Notes: generated from the sequence alone by a model not told the origin. A stretch of 64,000 nt of DNA from Mycobacterium scrofulaceum (GCF_002086735.1 NZ_MVIJ01000009.1:62001-126000); one strand, 5' to 3'. Shown: positions 7,896 through 16,942, numbered from the stretch's first letter. Program-made: numbers and translations.

Positions 7896-10325
7896 TTACG
7901 GGGGCGGCTGCCCCGGCGGCGGGGGCGGCGGCGCCAGCAGCGGGATGGTGATCGGGGGTAGCCCGGGGATCTCCACCACCTGCGACCCCACCGGCGGTGG
8001 CGCGCCCTCCGGCGGTGGCGGCGGGGCCGGCGGGATGCCGTTGCTGACCTGGATGGTGATGATCGAGCCCGGAATCGTCGCGCCGCTCGGCGTGGTTCCG
8101 ACCACCTCGCCCTGCTTGGCGCTGCTGTTGACGAAGTTGCTCTGGTCGGCGACCTGGAAGCCCGCCTCCTTGAGGCGTGTGCGCGCGGCCTCGATGTCGA
8201 GGCCGGCGACGCTGGGCACCCGCGACCCGGGGGACCCGTCGACGTAGCGGGGATCGGTCGGCGGCAACTGCACCGGCCCGAAACTGGTGGCGATCGGCTT
8301 CATCGCCGTGAACCAGGTGCGCGCCGGCTCGTTACCGCCGTACAGGTCGCCCTCGCCGCAATGGCGCAGCGGCGACGAGCACAGGTCAGTCGGCGTCGTC
8401 GAGTCGTCGTAGATGTAGTTGGCCGCCGCGTAGTGACTGGTGAAGCCCACGAAGCCCGACGAGCGGTGCGCCTCGGTGGTGCCCGTCTTACCCGACACCG
8501 GCAGCGTCCAGCCCGCCGCGCTGGCCGAACCGGCCGCGGTTCCGCCGCCCACCGCGTCCTTGCTCATCGCGTTGGCCAGGGTGTTCGCCAAGCCTTCGGG
8601 CACCACCTGATCGCACGTCTCGGTGGTCACGGCCACCTCGTTGCCGTGCCGGTCGATCAGCTTGTCGACCGGGTTCGGCGGGCACCAGGTGCCGCCGGAG
8701 GCCAGCGTGGCCGCGACATTGGACAACTCCAGCGCGTTCACCTCGATGGGGCCCAGCGTGAACGAGCCGATGTTCTGCCGTTTGACGAAGTCGGCCAGGC
8801 TCTCGTTGCTGTCGGGGTTGTAGTCGCGCGCGGTCCCGGGCTCAGCGTAGGACCGCAGGCCCAGCTTGATCGCCATGTCCACCGTGCGGGTCACCCCGAC
8901 CTGCTGGATCAGCTTGGCGAACGCGGTGTTGGGCGAGGTGGCCAGCGCCTCGGTCACGTTCATCGAGCCGCGGTAGTTGCCGGCGTTGACCACGCACCAG
9001 TTGTCCTTGGGGCAGCCCTTGGCGCCGCCGCTGCCCATGCCCTTGGCCTGGAACCGCCCCGGCACCTCGAGCGTGGCGTTGATGCCCATCCCCATGTCCA
9101 GCGCGGCCGCCGTGGTGAAGATCTTGAAGACCGAGCCCGCGCCGTCGCCGACCAGCGAGAAGGGCTGCGGCCGCATGGTTTCGCCGGCGTCGAGGTTCAG
9201 GCCGTAGGTGCGGTTGCTGGCCATCGCCATCACCTTGTGCGACGTCTTGCCGGGCTGGATCACGCTCATCACGCTGGAGATGCCCGGCAGGGTCGGGCTG
9301 GCGAACTGGTCGATGGCCGACTTGACCGGGACCTGTACGTCCGGGTCGAGCGTGGTGCGGATCAGGTAGCCCCCGCGGGCCACCTGTTCCTTGCTGATGC
9401 CCGCGCGCGACAGGTACTCCTGGACGTAGTCGCAGAAGAACGCGCGGTCGCCCGCCGCGATGCAGCCGCGCGGCAACTCGTTCGGTTGCGGCAGCACGCC
9501 CAGCGGGGTGGCCTTCGCCGCGCGCAGCGCGTCGGCTTCCTGCGGGATGTTCTCGATCATGGTGTCCAGCACCAGGTTTCGCCGCGCCAGCGCGCCCTCG
9601 GGGTTGGTGTAGGGGTTGAGCGCGCTGGTCGACTGGACCATGCCCGCCAGGAGCGCCGCCTGCTGCCAGTTCAAGTCCGAGGCGTTGATGCCGAAGTACG
9701 TCTGCGCGGCGTCCTGCACCCCGAACGAACCGTTGCCGAAGGACACCAGGTTCAGGTAGCGCGTCAGGATCTCGGGCTTGGTGAAGGTCTTGTCCAGGGT
9801 GAGCGCCATCCGGATCTCGCGCAGCTTGCGCGCCGGGGTGGTCTCCACGGCGGCGCGCTTCTCGGCGTCCGTCTTCGCCGTCACCAGCAACTGATAGTTC
9901 TTGATGTACTGCTGCTCGATGGTGGAACCGCCGCGGGTGTCCACGTCGCCGCGCGCGTAGCCGGCCAGGCCGGTCAGCGTGCCCTTCCAGTCCACCCCGT
10001 TGTGGTCGGCGAACCGCTTGTCCTCGATGGACACGATCGCCAGTTTCATCGTGTTCGCGATCTTGTCGCTGGTCACCTCGAACCGGCGCTGCGAGTAGAG
10101 CCAGGCGATGGTGTTGCCCTTCGCGTCGACCATCGTCGAGACGGCGGGCACCTCCCCCTCGAGGAGTTGGGCCGAGCCGTTGGCGACGACTTCGGAGGCC
10201 CGGTTGGACATCAGCCCCAGCCCGCCGGCGAACGGAAACATCAGCGCCGTGGCGACGACACCGGCCAGCAAGCAATATCCCGCAAGCTTGAGGATGGTGA
10301 GGGAGGCCGGAGGGCGGTCTGACAT
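7896..10325 (-). CDS. ponA2: Bifunctional class A penicillin-binding protein PonA2
   Basis: An 809-aa peptidoglycan glycosyltransferase/transpeptidase. A signal-anchor helix covers residues 12-35. The GT51 glycosyltransferase domain has IEDKRFADH (catalytic Glu101) and GGSTIEQQY. The transpeptidase domain has the acylating Ser398 in SVFK, SPN at 464-466 and KTG at 613-615. A PASTA domain follows (VPSVAGLDIEAARTRLKEAG), then a proline-rich tail. PonA2 polymerises and cross-links periplasmic peptidoglycan and is tied to stress survival in mycobacteria. It is divergent from whiB4 across 349 bp and is followed by the phosphoesterase and PLP-enzyme genes, a conserved mycobacterial order. Confidence 0.97.
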   Translation of the reverse strand: MSDRPPASLTILKLAGYCLLAGVVATALMFPFAGGLGLMSNRASEVVANGSAQLLEGEVPAVSTMVDAKGNTIAWLYSQRRFEVTSDKIANTMKLAIVSIEDKRFADHNGVDWKGTLTGLAGYARGDVDTRGGSTIEQQYIKNYQLLVTAKTDAEKRAAVETTPARKLREIRMALTLDKTFTKPEILTRYLNLVSFGNGSFGVQDAAQTYFGINASDLNWQQAALLAGMVQSTSALNPYTNPEGALARRNLVLDTMIENIPQEADALRAAKATPLGVLPQPNELPRGCIAAGDRAFFCDYVQEYLSRAGISKEQVARGGYLIRTTLDPDVQVPVKSAIDQFASPTLPGISSVMSVIQPGKTSHKVMAMASNRTYGLNLDAGETMRPQPFSLVGDGAGSVFKIFTTAAALDMGMGINATLEVPGRFQAKGMGSGGAKGCPKDNWCVVNAGNYRGSMNVTEALATSPNTAFAKLIQQVGVTRTVDMAIKLGLRSYAEPGTARDYNPDSNESLADFVKRQNIGSFTLGPIEVNALELSNVAATLASGGTWCPPNPVDKLIDRHGNEVAVTTETCDQVVPEGLANTLANAMSKDAVGGGTAAGSASAAGWTLPVSGKTGTTEAHRSSGFVGFTSHYAAANYIYDDSTTPTDLCSSPLRHCGEGDLYGGNEPARTWFTAMKPIATSFGPVQLPPTDPRYVDGSPGSRVPSVAGLDIEAARTRLKEAGFQVADQSNFVNSSAKQGEVVGTTPSGATIPGSIITIQVSNGIPPAPPPPPEGAPPPVGSQVVEIPGLPPITIPLLAPPPPPPGQPPP

Positions 10326-10674
10326 GGCTACTACAGTAGCGGCCGCCCGTCACGCCGCCACGCTGCGCGTTCACCGACTTTTTGACTTGCGCTTCGGTGC
10401 GGTGGGCGGGATAAAATTTGCGCGTGCGTCAGCGGGCAGGGCCCCCGCACGTGTGCAAGATCACTTCTTCCCATACCGTTCTCAGGCGAGACGGCACGCC
10501 CGTCCCAAAAAAAGCGTTATCGGACTGTTGCGCAATTGGCAGCTGACCACCTAACTTAGACACACGGTGAGATTCAGGTAACACCGATGTACACAGTGTG
10601 GCGTAGATCGCAGGTGTGGATCTGCACCCCAGGAGGGCGGTCGCGAGAGCGGCCGGTAGGGAAGGGAACAGTTC
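10326..10674. other. Divergent intergenic region between ponA2 and whiB4
   Basis: A 349-bp non-coding stretch, lower in GC than its surroundings, that should carry both promoters. Seen by eye are an A/T-rich patch (ATAAAATTT, about 10411-10419), an A7 run near 10505-10512, and ACACGGTGAGATTCAGGTAACACCG (shown here only as a loose GTGA/ACAC arrangement around 10562-10586). No convincing -35/-10 pair or CRP-type palindrome could be fixed, and no open reading frame with a ribosome-binding site stands out. Confidence 0.4.
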
Positions 10675-11025
10675 GTGTCAGGAACACGGCCTGCGGCGCG
10701 TAGGACAAACATTGCGGCCGCACAAGGGGTACTCCGCAGCGTTGATGCCGAAGAACGGATCGCCTGGGTTTCCAAAGCACTGTGCCGGACCACGGACCCG
10801 GACCAGCTTTTCGTCCGGGGGGCCGCCCAACGCAAAGCCGCCGTCATCTGCCGGCACTGCCCGGTCATGCAGGAGTGCGGCGCGGACGCACTGGACAACA
10901 AGGTCGAGTTCGGCGTCTGGGGCGGCATGACCGAGCGCCAGCGCCGGGCGCTGCTCAAGCAGCACCCCGAAGTGGTGTCCTGGGCGGACTTCTTCGACAA
11001 GAGGAGAACCCGCAGCGTCGGCTGA
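10675..11025 (+). CDS. whiB4: WhiB-family iron-sulfur transcriptional regulator WhiB4
   Basis: A 116-aa Wbl protein. The four cluster-binding cysteines are Cys37, Cys59, Cys62 and Cys68 (LCRTTDP, ICRHCPVMQEC), followed by the turn GVWGG at 80-84 and a basic helix TERQRRALLKQH that contacts DNA. The sequence closely resembles mycobacterial WhiB4, an oxygen- and redox-responsive regulator of the oxidative-stress response. GTG 10675 is preceded by a purine-rich GGGAAGGG site. It is divergent from ponA2, and convergent with the BagA/BagB ATPase genes, whose last stop lies 21 bp beyond its own. Confidence 0.96.
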   Translation: MSGTRPAARRTNIAAAQGVLRSVDAEERIAWVSKALCRTTDPDQLFVRGAAQRKAAVICRHCPVMQECGADALDNKVEFGVWGGMTERQRRALLKQHPEVVSWADFFDKRRTRSVG

Positions 11026-11046
11026 CCGAGCGGTTCGCCGCGGCCC

Positions 11047-12210
11047 CTAGTTCAGGGGCCCTGCGGCCCGCGTCGCGTCGTCGCCGGCCGGAGCGATCTG
11101 ATCGGCGAGCGCCCGCAGCGCTTCGAGGTCCGAGACGTCGAACGGCAGCGACGGCACCCCGATGACGGACACGTGCGGGTTGGCCCCGGTGAACCGCGAC
11201 AGCAACCTGATTTCCCGCTTGGCGGTCTGAGCGCGCTCGGCGTGAATCGTCAGCACGGCCGCGGCCAGCGACGCCGCCTCGGACTCGGGCTCGGCCGCCA
11301 GCGTCTCGGTCCCGTCGATCGCCCGCTCGGCGGGCAACGAACACAGCGTCGGATGGGTGCGATTCAGGACCAGGCCGGCGAGCGGCATGCCTTCGGTAGA
11401 GAGCCGGTCGACGAAGAAGGATGCCTCGCGCAGCGCGTCGGGTTCGGCGGCCGACACCACGACGAATTGCGTACCGCGCCTCTTCAGCAGCGCATAAGTG
11501 CGATCCGCCTTCTCCCGGAAGCCGCCGAAGGTGGCGTCCAGCGATTGCACGAAGGCCGCCGCGTCGCTCAACATCTGCGAGCCGAGCACGGTGGACATCG
11601 CCTTCATCGCCAAACCCATTGCGCCGGTGACCAATCGGCCGATGCCCCGGCCCGGCGCGAGCAGCAGCCGCCACAACCGGCTGTCCATGAAACTACCCAA
11701 GCGCTTGGGCGCGTCCAGAAAGTCCAGCGCGTTGCGCGACGGCGGAGTGTCGACGACCACCAGGTCCCACCGGTCCTCGGCCAGCAGCTGGCCGAGCTTC
11801 TCCATCGCCATGTACTCCTGCGTGCCGGCCAGCGAGCTGGCGACCGTCTGATAGAACTGGTTGTCCAGAATCGCTTGCGCGCGACCGTTTCCGGAGTACT
11901 GGAGCACCATCTCGTCGAATGTGCGGCGCATGTCGAGCATCATCGCGTGCAACTCGCCGCGGACCTCGGGCGCCAGGGGCACCCGCTGCGGGGTGTTGCC
12001 GAGGTCGTTGACGCCCAGCGCCTGTGCCAGCCGCTTGGCGGGGTCGATCGTCAACACGCAGACGTTGCGGCCGTATTCGGCCGCGCGCAACGCCATCGCC
12101 GCCGCGGTGGTGGTCTTGCCCACTCCGCCGGCGCCGCAGCACACCACCACCCGGTTGCTGGTGTCGGCCAGGATCGCGGCCATGTCGAGCCTGTTCGGTG
12201 TGATGCTCAT
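11047..12210 (-). CDS. bagB: ArsA/Get3-like ATPase BagB (Rv3680-type)
   Basis: A 387-aa cytosolic ATPase of the ArsA/Get3 family. A deviant Walker A lies in [16 protein letters not shown], and the switch motif is [15 protein letters not shown]. No duplicated ATPase half is present, so it should act as a dimer, probably with BagA. In M. tuberculosis the pair has been studied as homologues of the tail-anchored-protein factor Get3; the client here is unknown. The ATG overlaps the bagA stop as ATGA, so the two are translationally coupled. It is convergent with whiB4. Confidence 0.92.
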   Translation of the reverse strand: MSITPNRLDMAAILADTSNRVVVCCGAGGVGKTTTAAAMALRAAEYGRNVCVLTIDPAKRLAQALGVNDLGNTPQRVPLAPEVRGELHAMMLDMRRTFDEMVLQYSGNGRAQAILDNQFYQTVASSLAGTQEYMAMEKLGQLLAEDRWDLVVVDTPPSRNALDFLDAPKRLGSFMDSRLWRLLLAPGRGIGRLVTGAMGLAMKAMSTVLGSQMLSDAAAFVQSLDATFGGFREKADRTYALLKRRGTQFVVVSAAEPDALREASFFVDRLSTEGMPLAGLVLNRTHPTLCSLPAERAIDGTETLAAEPESEAASLAAAVLTIHAERAQTAKREIRLLSRFTGANPHVSVIGVPSLPFDVSDLEALRALADQIAPAGDDATRAAGPLN

Positions 12211-13229
12211 CGAACCCCCTGCTGCGCAAGCGATTCCGAAAGCTCGTACAGGCTTCCGAGGTCGACGCCGTCGGAGATCGCCGGCAGCTCGAGCCGCGGC
12301 ACCTGCAACGCGTCCAGTTGCTGGGCGATCTCGGCGCGCGCGGCGATGACCGTCGCATGCTCGATGGTCTCGGTCAGCAGCCCGGCGAAGTCGGCGTCGT
12401 TCAGCTTGATCCCCGCCATCTCAAGCCCCGCCCGAACCGAGTCCGCGTCGACGTGCCCCTCGGCGGCCTTCGCCAGGTCGGCGGGCTGCAGATGCGAGGC
12501 GATGTTGCGATTGACGATCACGCTGCCGATCGGCAGCTCCATCTCGGCGAGCTCCTCGATGGCCTCCAGCGTCTCCTGCACCGGTAGCGCCTCCAGCAGG
12601 GTGACCAGGTGGATGGCAGTCTGCTCGGAGTGCAGCAACTTCACCACCCCTTCGGCCTGCCCGTGCACCGGCCCGCCCTTGGCCAGATCCGACACGGCCT
12701 TGGTGACGTCCAGGAAGCGGGCGATCCGCCCGGTCGGTGGCGCGTCGACGACCACCGCGTCGTAGACGGGGTTCTTGGCCCCTTTGGTCAGGCGCACCAC
12801 CGATTCCTTGATCTTCCCGGTGAGCAGCACGTCGCGCAGGCCGGGCGCGATGGTCGTCGCGAACTCGATCGCGCCGATGCGGCGCATCGCCCGCCCGGCA
12901 ATGCCGAGGTTGTAGAACATGTCCAGGTATTCCAGGAAGGCGGCCTCGATGTCGATCGCCAGCGCGTTGACCTGACCGCCCCGCTCGGCGGTCGCGATCT
13001 TGACCTCCTGGTAGGGCAGCGGCGGGACGTCGAAGAGCTGTGCAATGCCTTGCCGCCCTTCGACTTCCACGAGAAGCACTTTGCGGCCGCCGGCGGCCAG
13101 GGTCAGTGCCAGCGCGGCCGCAATGGTCGACTTGCCCGTGCCGCCTTTGCCGGTGACGAAGTGCAGGCGGGCTTTGGACAGCCGCGCCGGCCAGCCGACG
13201 GCGCCGCCGCCGCTCGATGTGTTTGCCAC
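12207..13229 (-). CDS. bagA: ArsA/Get3-like ATPase BagA (Rv3679-type)
   Basis: A 340-aa ArsA/Get3-family ATPase and first gene of the bagA-bagB pair. The P-loop is [16 protein letters not shown] (residues about 25-40), an adenine-side strand [10 protein letters not shown] follows, and the switch motif is [15 protein letters not shown]. Family knowledge says such proteins bind ATP as dimers and carry hydrophobic clients or anions; BagA and BagB lack the clear metal site of arsenite pumps, and no arsenic genes are nearby. ATG 13229 starts it, with the small DUF4177 gene divergent 77 bp away. Confidence 0.92.
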   Translation of the reverse strand: MANTSSGGGAVGWPARLSKARLHFVTGKGGTGKSTIAAALALTLAAGGRKVLLVEVEGRQGIAQLFDVPPLPYQEVKIATAERGGQVNALAIDIEAAFLEYLDMFYNLGIAGRAMRRIGAIEFATTIAPGLRDVLLTGKIKESVVRLTKGAKNPVYDAVVVDAPPTGRIARFLDVTKAVSDLAKGGPVHGQAEGVVKLLHSEQTAIHLVTLLEALPVQETLEAIEELAEMELPIGSVIVNRNIASHLQPADLAKAAEGHVDADSVRAGLEMAGIKLNDADFAGLLTETIEHATVIAARAEIAQQLDALQVPRLELPAISDGVDLGSLYELSESLAQQGVR

Positions 13230-13306
13230 CTTCGCATGCTAGCCCGACCGGCGCGCGGCCCCCGGGCAGGCCAGAGCCGTTCACGTCCGACCGATAAGCT
13301 CGCGCC

Positions 13307-13468
13307 ATGAGCCAACCGACCGCATGGGAATACGTCACGGTCCCGCTGCTGACGCACGCCACCAAACAGATTCTTGACCAGTGGGGTGCCGACGGCTGGG
13401 AGCTGGTGTCCGTGTTGCCCGGGCCCACCGGCGAGCAACACGTCGCGTATCTGAAGCGCCCCAAGTAG
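13307..13468 (+). CDS. Small DUF4177-type protein (Rv3678A-type), 53 aa
   Basis: A 53-aa protein starting MSQPTAWEYVTVPLLTHATK and ending HVAYLKRPK. The WEYVTVPL and WGADGWELVSV segments are the two conserved parts of the DUF4177 fold, a small alpha/beta protein of unknown function. The stop TAG (13466-13468) is immediately followed by the ATG of the RidA-family gene with no spacer, so the two are surely co-transcribed. The gene is divergent from bagA. It is shorter than usual gene-finding cutoffs and easily missed. Confidence 0.85.
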   Translation: MSQPTAWEYVTVPLLTHATKQILDQWGADGWELVSVLPGPTGEQHVAYLKRPK

Positions 13469-13933
13469 ATGACGGCGTCGGCCCGGCTCGCGCAACTCGG
13501 TGTCGCGCTTCCGGAGGTGGTGGCGCCGCTGGCCGCCTATGTGCCCGCGGTGCGGACGGGCAACCTGGTCTACACCGCGGGTCAGCTGCCGATGCAGGCG
13601 GGCCAGCTGGCGGTGACCGGCAAGGTGGGGGCCCAGCTCGGCCCCGAAGAGGGCAAGGCGATGGCGCGGATCTGCGCGCTCAACGCGCTGGCGGCCATCG
13701 ATTCGCTGGTGGGCATCGACGCGGTGACCCGGGTGGTCAAGGTCGTCGGCTTCGTCGCATCCGCCCCGGGCTTCAACGGCCAGCCCAGCGTCATCAACGG
13801 GGCTTCCGAGCTGCTCGCGGAGGTGTTCGGCGACGACGGCGCGCACGCGCGGTCGGCCGTCGGGGTGTCCGAGCTGCCGCTGGACGCGCCGGTGGAAGTG
13901 GAGCTGATCGTGGAGGTCGGCTCACGACCGTGA
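13469..13933 (+). CDS. RidA-family (YjgF/YER057c) protein (Rv3678c-type)
   Basis: A 154-aa RidA-like protein. Members are trimers, and many hydrolyse reactive enamine/imine intermediates made by PLP enzymes. The conserved core AGQLPMQAGQLAVTGKVGA, the segment ARICALNALAAID and the C-terminal E-V-E-L-I-V-E strand are present. The archetypal catalytic arginine position near the C-terminus reads GVSELPLDAPVEVE without an R-x-x-LP pattern, so imine deaminase activity cannot be assumed. ATG 13469 directly follows the DUF4177 stop. The stop overlaps the next gene as GTGA, making a compact three-gene unit with the metallo-beta-lactamase-fold gene. Confidence 0.9.
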   Translation: MTASARLAQLGVALPEVVAPLAAYVPAVRTGNLVYTAGQLPMQAGQLAVTGKVGAQLGPEEGKAMARICALNALAAIDSLVGIDAVTRVVKVVGFVASAPGFNGQPSVINGASELLAEVFGDDGAHARSAVGVSELPLDAPVEVELIVEVGSRP

Positions 13934-14721
13934 CCGACGCACCCGAGTCGCTGAGCCATCCCGCATACGGCAGGCTGCGGGCGGTCACCGACACGGCCTC
14001 GGTGCTGTTGGCCGACAACCCCGGATTGCTGACGCTCGAGGGCACCAACACCTGGGTGCTGCGCGGCCCGGGCAGCGACGAGCTGGTGGTCGTGGATCCC
14101 GGGCCCGACGACGACGAGCACATCGCCCGGGTCGCCGCGCTCGGCCGCGTCACGCTGGTGTTGATCAGTCACCGGCACGGCGACCACACCGACGGCATCG
14201 ACAAGCTGGTCGAGCGGACGGGCGCCACGGTGCGCTCGGCGGGCAGCGGGTTCCTGCGCGGCCTCGGCGGCCACCTCACCGACGGGGAGGTGATCGACGC
14301 GGCCGGCCTGAAGATCACGGTGATGGCCACGCCCGGGCATACCGCCGACTCGTTGTCGTTCGTGCTCGACGACGCCGTGCTCACCGCGGACAGCGTGCTG
14401 GGCCGCGGCACCACCGTCATCGACCAGGAGGACGGCAGCCTGGCCGCCTACCTGGAATCGTTGCGGCGGCTGCGCGGCCTGGGTCCGCGTACGGTGCTGC
14501 CCGGGCACGGGCCCGACCTGCCCGACCTGCGGGCCGTCGCGTCGGGCTACCTGACGCACCGGCACGAACGGCTCGAGCAGGTGCGTGCGGCGTTGCGCGA
14601 GATCGGCGACGACGCCACCGCGCGCCAGGTCGTCGAACACGTCTATGTAGACGTCGACGAGAAACTCTGGGATGCGGCCGAATGGTCCGTTCAGGCGCAG
14701 CTGGATTATTTGCAGCGCTGA
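13930..14721 (+). CDS. Metallo-beta-lactamase-fold hydrolase (Rv3677c-type)
   Basis: A 263-aa MBL-fold enzyme. The zinc motif HRHGDHTDG (His-x-His-x-Asp-His) lies near residues 79-87, a downstream ATPGHTADS supplies the next His, and LPGHGPDLPD a further one. The C-terminal winged-helix-like part (EQVRAALREIGDDATARQVVEHVY) resembles LACTB2-type members, several of which act on RNA or thioesters. The actual substrate is unknown. GTG 13930 overlaps the RidA-type stop as GTGA. It is convergent with crp, separated by a stem-loop and a 54-bp tandem repeat. Confidence 0.9.
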   Translation: MTDAPESLSHPAYGRLRAVTDTASVLLADNPGLLTLEGTNTWVLRGPGSDELVVVDPGPDDDEHIARVAALGRVTLVLISHRHGDHTDGIDKLVERTGATVRSAGSGFLRGLGGHLTDGEVIDAAGLKITVMATPGHTADSLSFVLDDAVLTADSVLGRGTTVIDQEDGSLAAYLESLRRLRGLGPRTVLPGHGPDLPDLRAVASGYLTHRHERLEQVRAALREIGDDATARQVVEHVYVDVDEKLWDAAEWSVQAQLDYLQR

Positions 14722-14730
14722 ACTCTCGTC

Positions 14731-14785
14731 GAAATCGACGCTATCGCGAAAAAGTTCGCGAGAACGTCTCGATAACGTCGATTTC
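14731..14785. terminator. Stem-loop between convergent genes, possible bidirectional terminator
   Basis: GAAATCGACGCTATCG (14731-14746) pairs with CGATAACGTCGATTTC (14770-14785) with one mismatch, giving a roughly 16-bp stem around a 23-nt loop that contains a second small self-complementary patch (TCGCGA...). It begins 10 nt after the stop of the MBL-fold gene, between it and convergent crp. There is no T-run, which is common for mycobacterial terminators, so termination is inferred from structure and position. Confidence 0.5.
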
Positions 14786-14800
14786 GGCGCAATTCGCGCG

Positions 14801-14922
14801 CTTACCTCGCTCGGGTTCGACTTCTCGCTCGGTTGCGCCCGCGCTGCGCGCGCGCTTACCTCGCTCGGGTTCGACTTCTCGCTCGGTTGCGCCCGCGCTG
14901 CGCGCGCGCTTACCTCGCTCGG
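14801..14922. repeat. 54-bp tandem repeat overlapping the 3' end of crp
   Basis: Two exact 54-bp copies (14801-14854 and 14855-14908), each beginning CTTACCTCGCTCGGGTTCGA, are followed by a 14-bp partial third copy (14909-14922). The partial copy contains the crp stop codon and last codons. The unit also holds an internal degenerate copy of CTCGCTCGG and an alternating CGCGCGC stretch. It looks like the crp tail was copied outward by slippage. It is not a CRISPR: the copies are directly adjacent with no spacers. Confidence 0.85.
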
Positions 14923-15584
14923 CGGGCCAGCCGTTCGGAGTCCGAAATCAGCACGCTCTTGCCCTCCAGCCGGATCCAGCCGCGGTGGGCGAAATCGGCC
15001 AGCGCCTTGTTCACGGTTTCCCGGGAGGCGCCCACCAGCTGGGCGATCTCCTCCTGCGTCAGGTCGTGGGTGACGCGCATCGCGCCGCCCTCCTGGGTGC
15101 CGAAACGCTGGGCGAGTTGCAGCAGCTGCTTGGCCACCCGGCCCGGCACGTCGGTGAAGATGAGGTCGGCCAGGTTGTTGTTGGTGCGGCGCAGTCGTCG
15201 GGCCAACACCCGCAGCAGCTGCTCGGCGATCTCGGGCCGGTCGGCGATCCACGCGCGCAGCGCGTCGCGGTCCATCGACACCGCGCGCACCTCGGTGATC
15301 GTGGTCGCGCTGGAAGTCCGTGGGCCGGGGTCGAAAATAGACAACTCGCCGAACATGTCCGACGGGCCCATGATCGTCAGCAGGTTCTCCCGGCCATCGG
15401 GTGAGCGACGGCCGATCTTGACCTTCCCCGAGACGATGATGTACAGCCGGTCGCCCGGCTCGCCTTCGGCGAAGACCGTGTGCCCACGGGGAAAGTCGAC
15501 GGGTTGCAGTTGCTTGGTCAGCGCGGCTACGGCGCTGGGCTCAACCCCTTGGAAGATTCCTGCCCTTGCCAGGATCTCGTCCAC
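14910..15584 (-). CDS. crp: cAMP receptor protein Crp (CRP/FNR-family regulator)
   Basis: A 224-aa CRP-family regulator, very close to mycobacterial Crp (Rv3676). The N-terminal cyclic-nucleotide domain contains [16 protein letters not shown] and the cAMP phosphate-binding segment [19 protein letters not shown] long dimerisation helix follows. The C-terminal winged helix carries [21 protein letters not shown], the recognition helix. It regulates stress and persistence genes in response to cAMP, some of which could come from the adenylate cyclase encoded at 48851-50509. The start is GTG 15584. The last codons lie in a partial copy of a 54-bp tandem repeat, so its C-terminal tail may vary between strains. 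Confidence 0.96.
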   Translation of the reverse strand: MDEILARAGIFQGVEPSAVAALTKQLQPVDFPRGHTVFAEGEPGDRLYIIVSGKVKIGRRSPDGRENLLTIMGPSDMFGELSIFDPGPRTSSATTITEVRAVSMDRDALRAWIADRPEIAEQLLRVLARRLRRTNNNLADLIFTDVPGRVAKQLLQLAQRFGTQEGGAMRVTHDLTQEEIAQLVGASRETVNKALADFAHRGWIRLEGKSVLISDSERLARRAR

Positions 15585-15683
15585 ATTGCCTCTTCAGATT
15601 TCCAATGAATGGTGATACGGGCAGGTTAATCCCGTGCTCGCGTGATGAGTCTAGCGGTAGGACATTTTGTCCAACGTGCAACG

Positions 15684-16079
15684 CTACACACGATTGACGT
15701 GTCGAGGGGCCTCAAACTGCGGATTGATCCGCGAATGCGGTTGTATGCGCGTCGGCAAAGTCAGTTCGCCGTGGTCGACGAAGCGGGCGGCGAACGACGG
15801 CGCCGCGTGCCGCGGTCCGGCCGTCAGCCCGGCCAGCGCGGCCTCCGCGAGCTCCCGGGCCTCGCGCCGATGCAGGTATTCCAGCGCCTCGGGCATGCCC
15901 TCCCGGGCCAGGGTGCGCATGTCGACGAGCTCGACCGTTTCGAAGAGCTCGGTGACCGCGATCATCGGGACGTCGTCGCGGGCCAGCCCCCGTTCGAGCC
16001 GACCCAGTCCGAGCGCCGCCAGCATCAACAGCGCGGGAACGCAGGCCACCAGCAACCATGACACAAGGAGAGTAAACAT
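15684..16079 (-). CDS. Small membrane protein (Rv3675-type)
   Basis: A 131-aa protein with one strong N-terminal membrane helix ([20 protein letters not shown]), followed by a cytosolic or periplasmic region with a dimer-like helical segment (EGMPEALEYLHRREARELAEAAL) and a Pro/His-rich tail. It matches the small membrane protein found between crp and nth in mycobacteria; no function is known. ATG 16079 starts at the membrane helix; TTG 16088, three codons earlier, is an alternative. Its start region overlaps, on the opposite strand, a short leader frame before nth. Confidence 0.75.
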   Translation of the reverse strand: MFTLLVSWLLVACVPALLMLAALGLGRLERGLARDDVPMIAVTELFETVELVDMRTLAREGMPEALEYLHRREARELAEAALAGLTAGPRHAAPSFAARFVDHGELTLPTRIQPHSRINPQFEAPRHVNRV

Positions 16080-16164
16080 GGCCTTCAATCAACACGAGGT
16101 CTCGGCGAGATCACGAAATCAGTACTCTGTCGTAGGTGACAGCGGCGAAGTCGTCCGGGCGTAA
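16078..16164 (+). CDS. Possible 28-codon leader ORF upstream of nth
   Basis: ATG 16078 has a strong AAGGAG ribosome-binding site 8 nt upstream and encodes [18 protein letters not shown] and ten more residues, stopping at 16164, inside nth but in another frame. The nth GTG (16136) lies within it, so translation of the leader would run over the nth start. It could be an upstream ORF that controls nth, or the reason for a good ribosome site here could be chance. No known attenuation motif (codon runs, terminator) is visible. Confidence 0.35.
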   Translation: MAFNQHEVSARSRNQYSVVGDSGEVVRA

Positions 16165-16933
16165 CAAGTCCACGTCAGCCCCCGCGGCCGCCGACGGCGC
16201 GCGGCGCTGGTCCGAGGAGACCCGGGTCGGCTTGGTGCGACGGGCCCGGCGGATGAATCGGGCGCTGGCGCAGGCGTTTCCGGACGCGCACTGCGAGCTG
16301 GACTTCACCACGCCGCTGGAGCTGACGGTCGCCACCATTCTCTCCGCGCAGAGCACCGACAAGCGGGTGAACCTGACGACGCCCGCGCTGTTCAAGCGGT
16401 ACCCGTCCGCGCTGGACTACGCGCGGGCCGACCGCGACGAACTGGAGAACCTGATCCGCCCGACCGGGTTCTTCCGGAACAAGGCGACCTCGCTCATCGG
16501 CCTCGGGCAGGCCCTCGTCGAGCGGTTCGACGGCGAGGTGCCGTCCACGATGGAAGAACTCGTGACGCTGCCCGGGGTGGGCCGTAAGACCGCGAACGTC
16601 ATCCTGGGCAACGCCTTCGGGGTCCCGGGCATCACGGTCGACACCCACTTCGCGCGTCTGGTGCACCGGTGGCGGTGGACCGCCGACAAGGACCCCGTCA
16701 AGATCGAGCGCGCCGCCGGCGAACTCGTCGAACGCAGCGAGTGGACCATGTTGAGCCACCGCGTCATCTTTCACGGCCGCCGGGTGTGTCACGCGCGCAA
16801 GCCGGCCTGCGGCGTGTGCGTGGTGGCCAAGGACTGCCCGTCCTTCGGCCTCGGCCCCACCGAGCCGCTGCTGGCCGCCCCCCTGGTGCGCGGGCCGGAA
16901 ACCGAGCACCTGCTGGCCCTGGCCGGCCTGTAG
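16136..16933 (+). CDS. nth: Endonuclease III, DNA glycosylase/AP lyase
   Basis: A 265-aa base-excision-repair enzyme that removes oxidised pyrimidines and cuts the abasic site. The helix-hairpin-helix is [14 protein letters not shown]; its lysine is replaced or shifted relative to some homologues, but the catalytic Asp follows in VDTHFARL. The [4Fe-4S] site has the exact Endo III spacing C-x6-C-x2-C-x5-C ([17 protein letters not shown]). The N-terminal 45 residues are a basic extension compared with E. coli Nth, usual in mycobacteria. GTG 16136 gives this start. The next gene, an Rv3673c-type thioredoxin-fold protein, begins 9 bp after its stop. Confidence 0.95.
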   Translation: MTAAKSSGRNKSTSAPAAADGARRWSEETRVGLVRRARRMNRALAQAFPDAHCELDFTTPLELTVATILSAQSTDKRVNLTTPALFKRYPSALDYARADRDELENLIRPTGFFRNKATSLIGLGQALVERFDGEVPSTMEELVTLPGVGRKTANVILGNAFGVPGITVDTHFARLVHRWRWTADKDPVKIERAAGELVERSEWTMLSHRVIFHGRRVCHARKPACGVCVVAKDCPSFGLGPTEPLLAAPLVRGPETEHLLALAGL

Positions 16934-16942
16934 GGCACGGCC

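Noticed and set aside
8361..10322. 653-codon plus-strand frame
   Set aside because: It is antisense to ponA2, which has complete catalytic motifs. Long antisense frames are common in high-GC DNA and this one is rich in Arg, Gly and His without domains.
14801..14922. CRISPR array
   Set aside because: The 54-bp units are directly adjacent with no spacers, and no cas gene is present.
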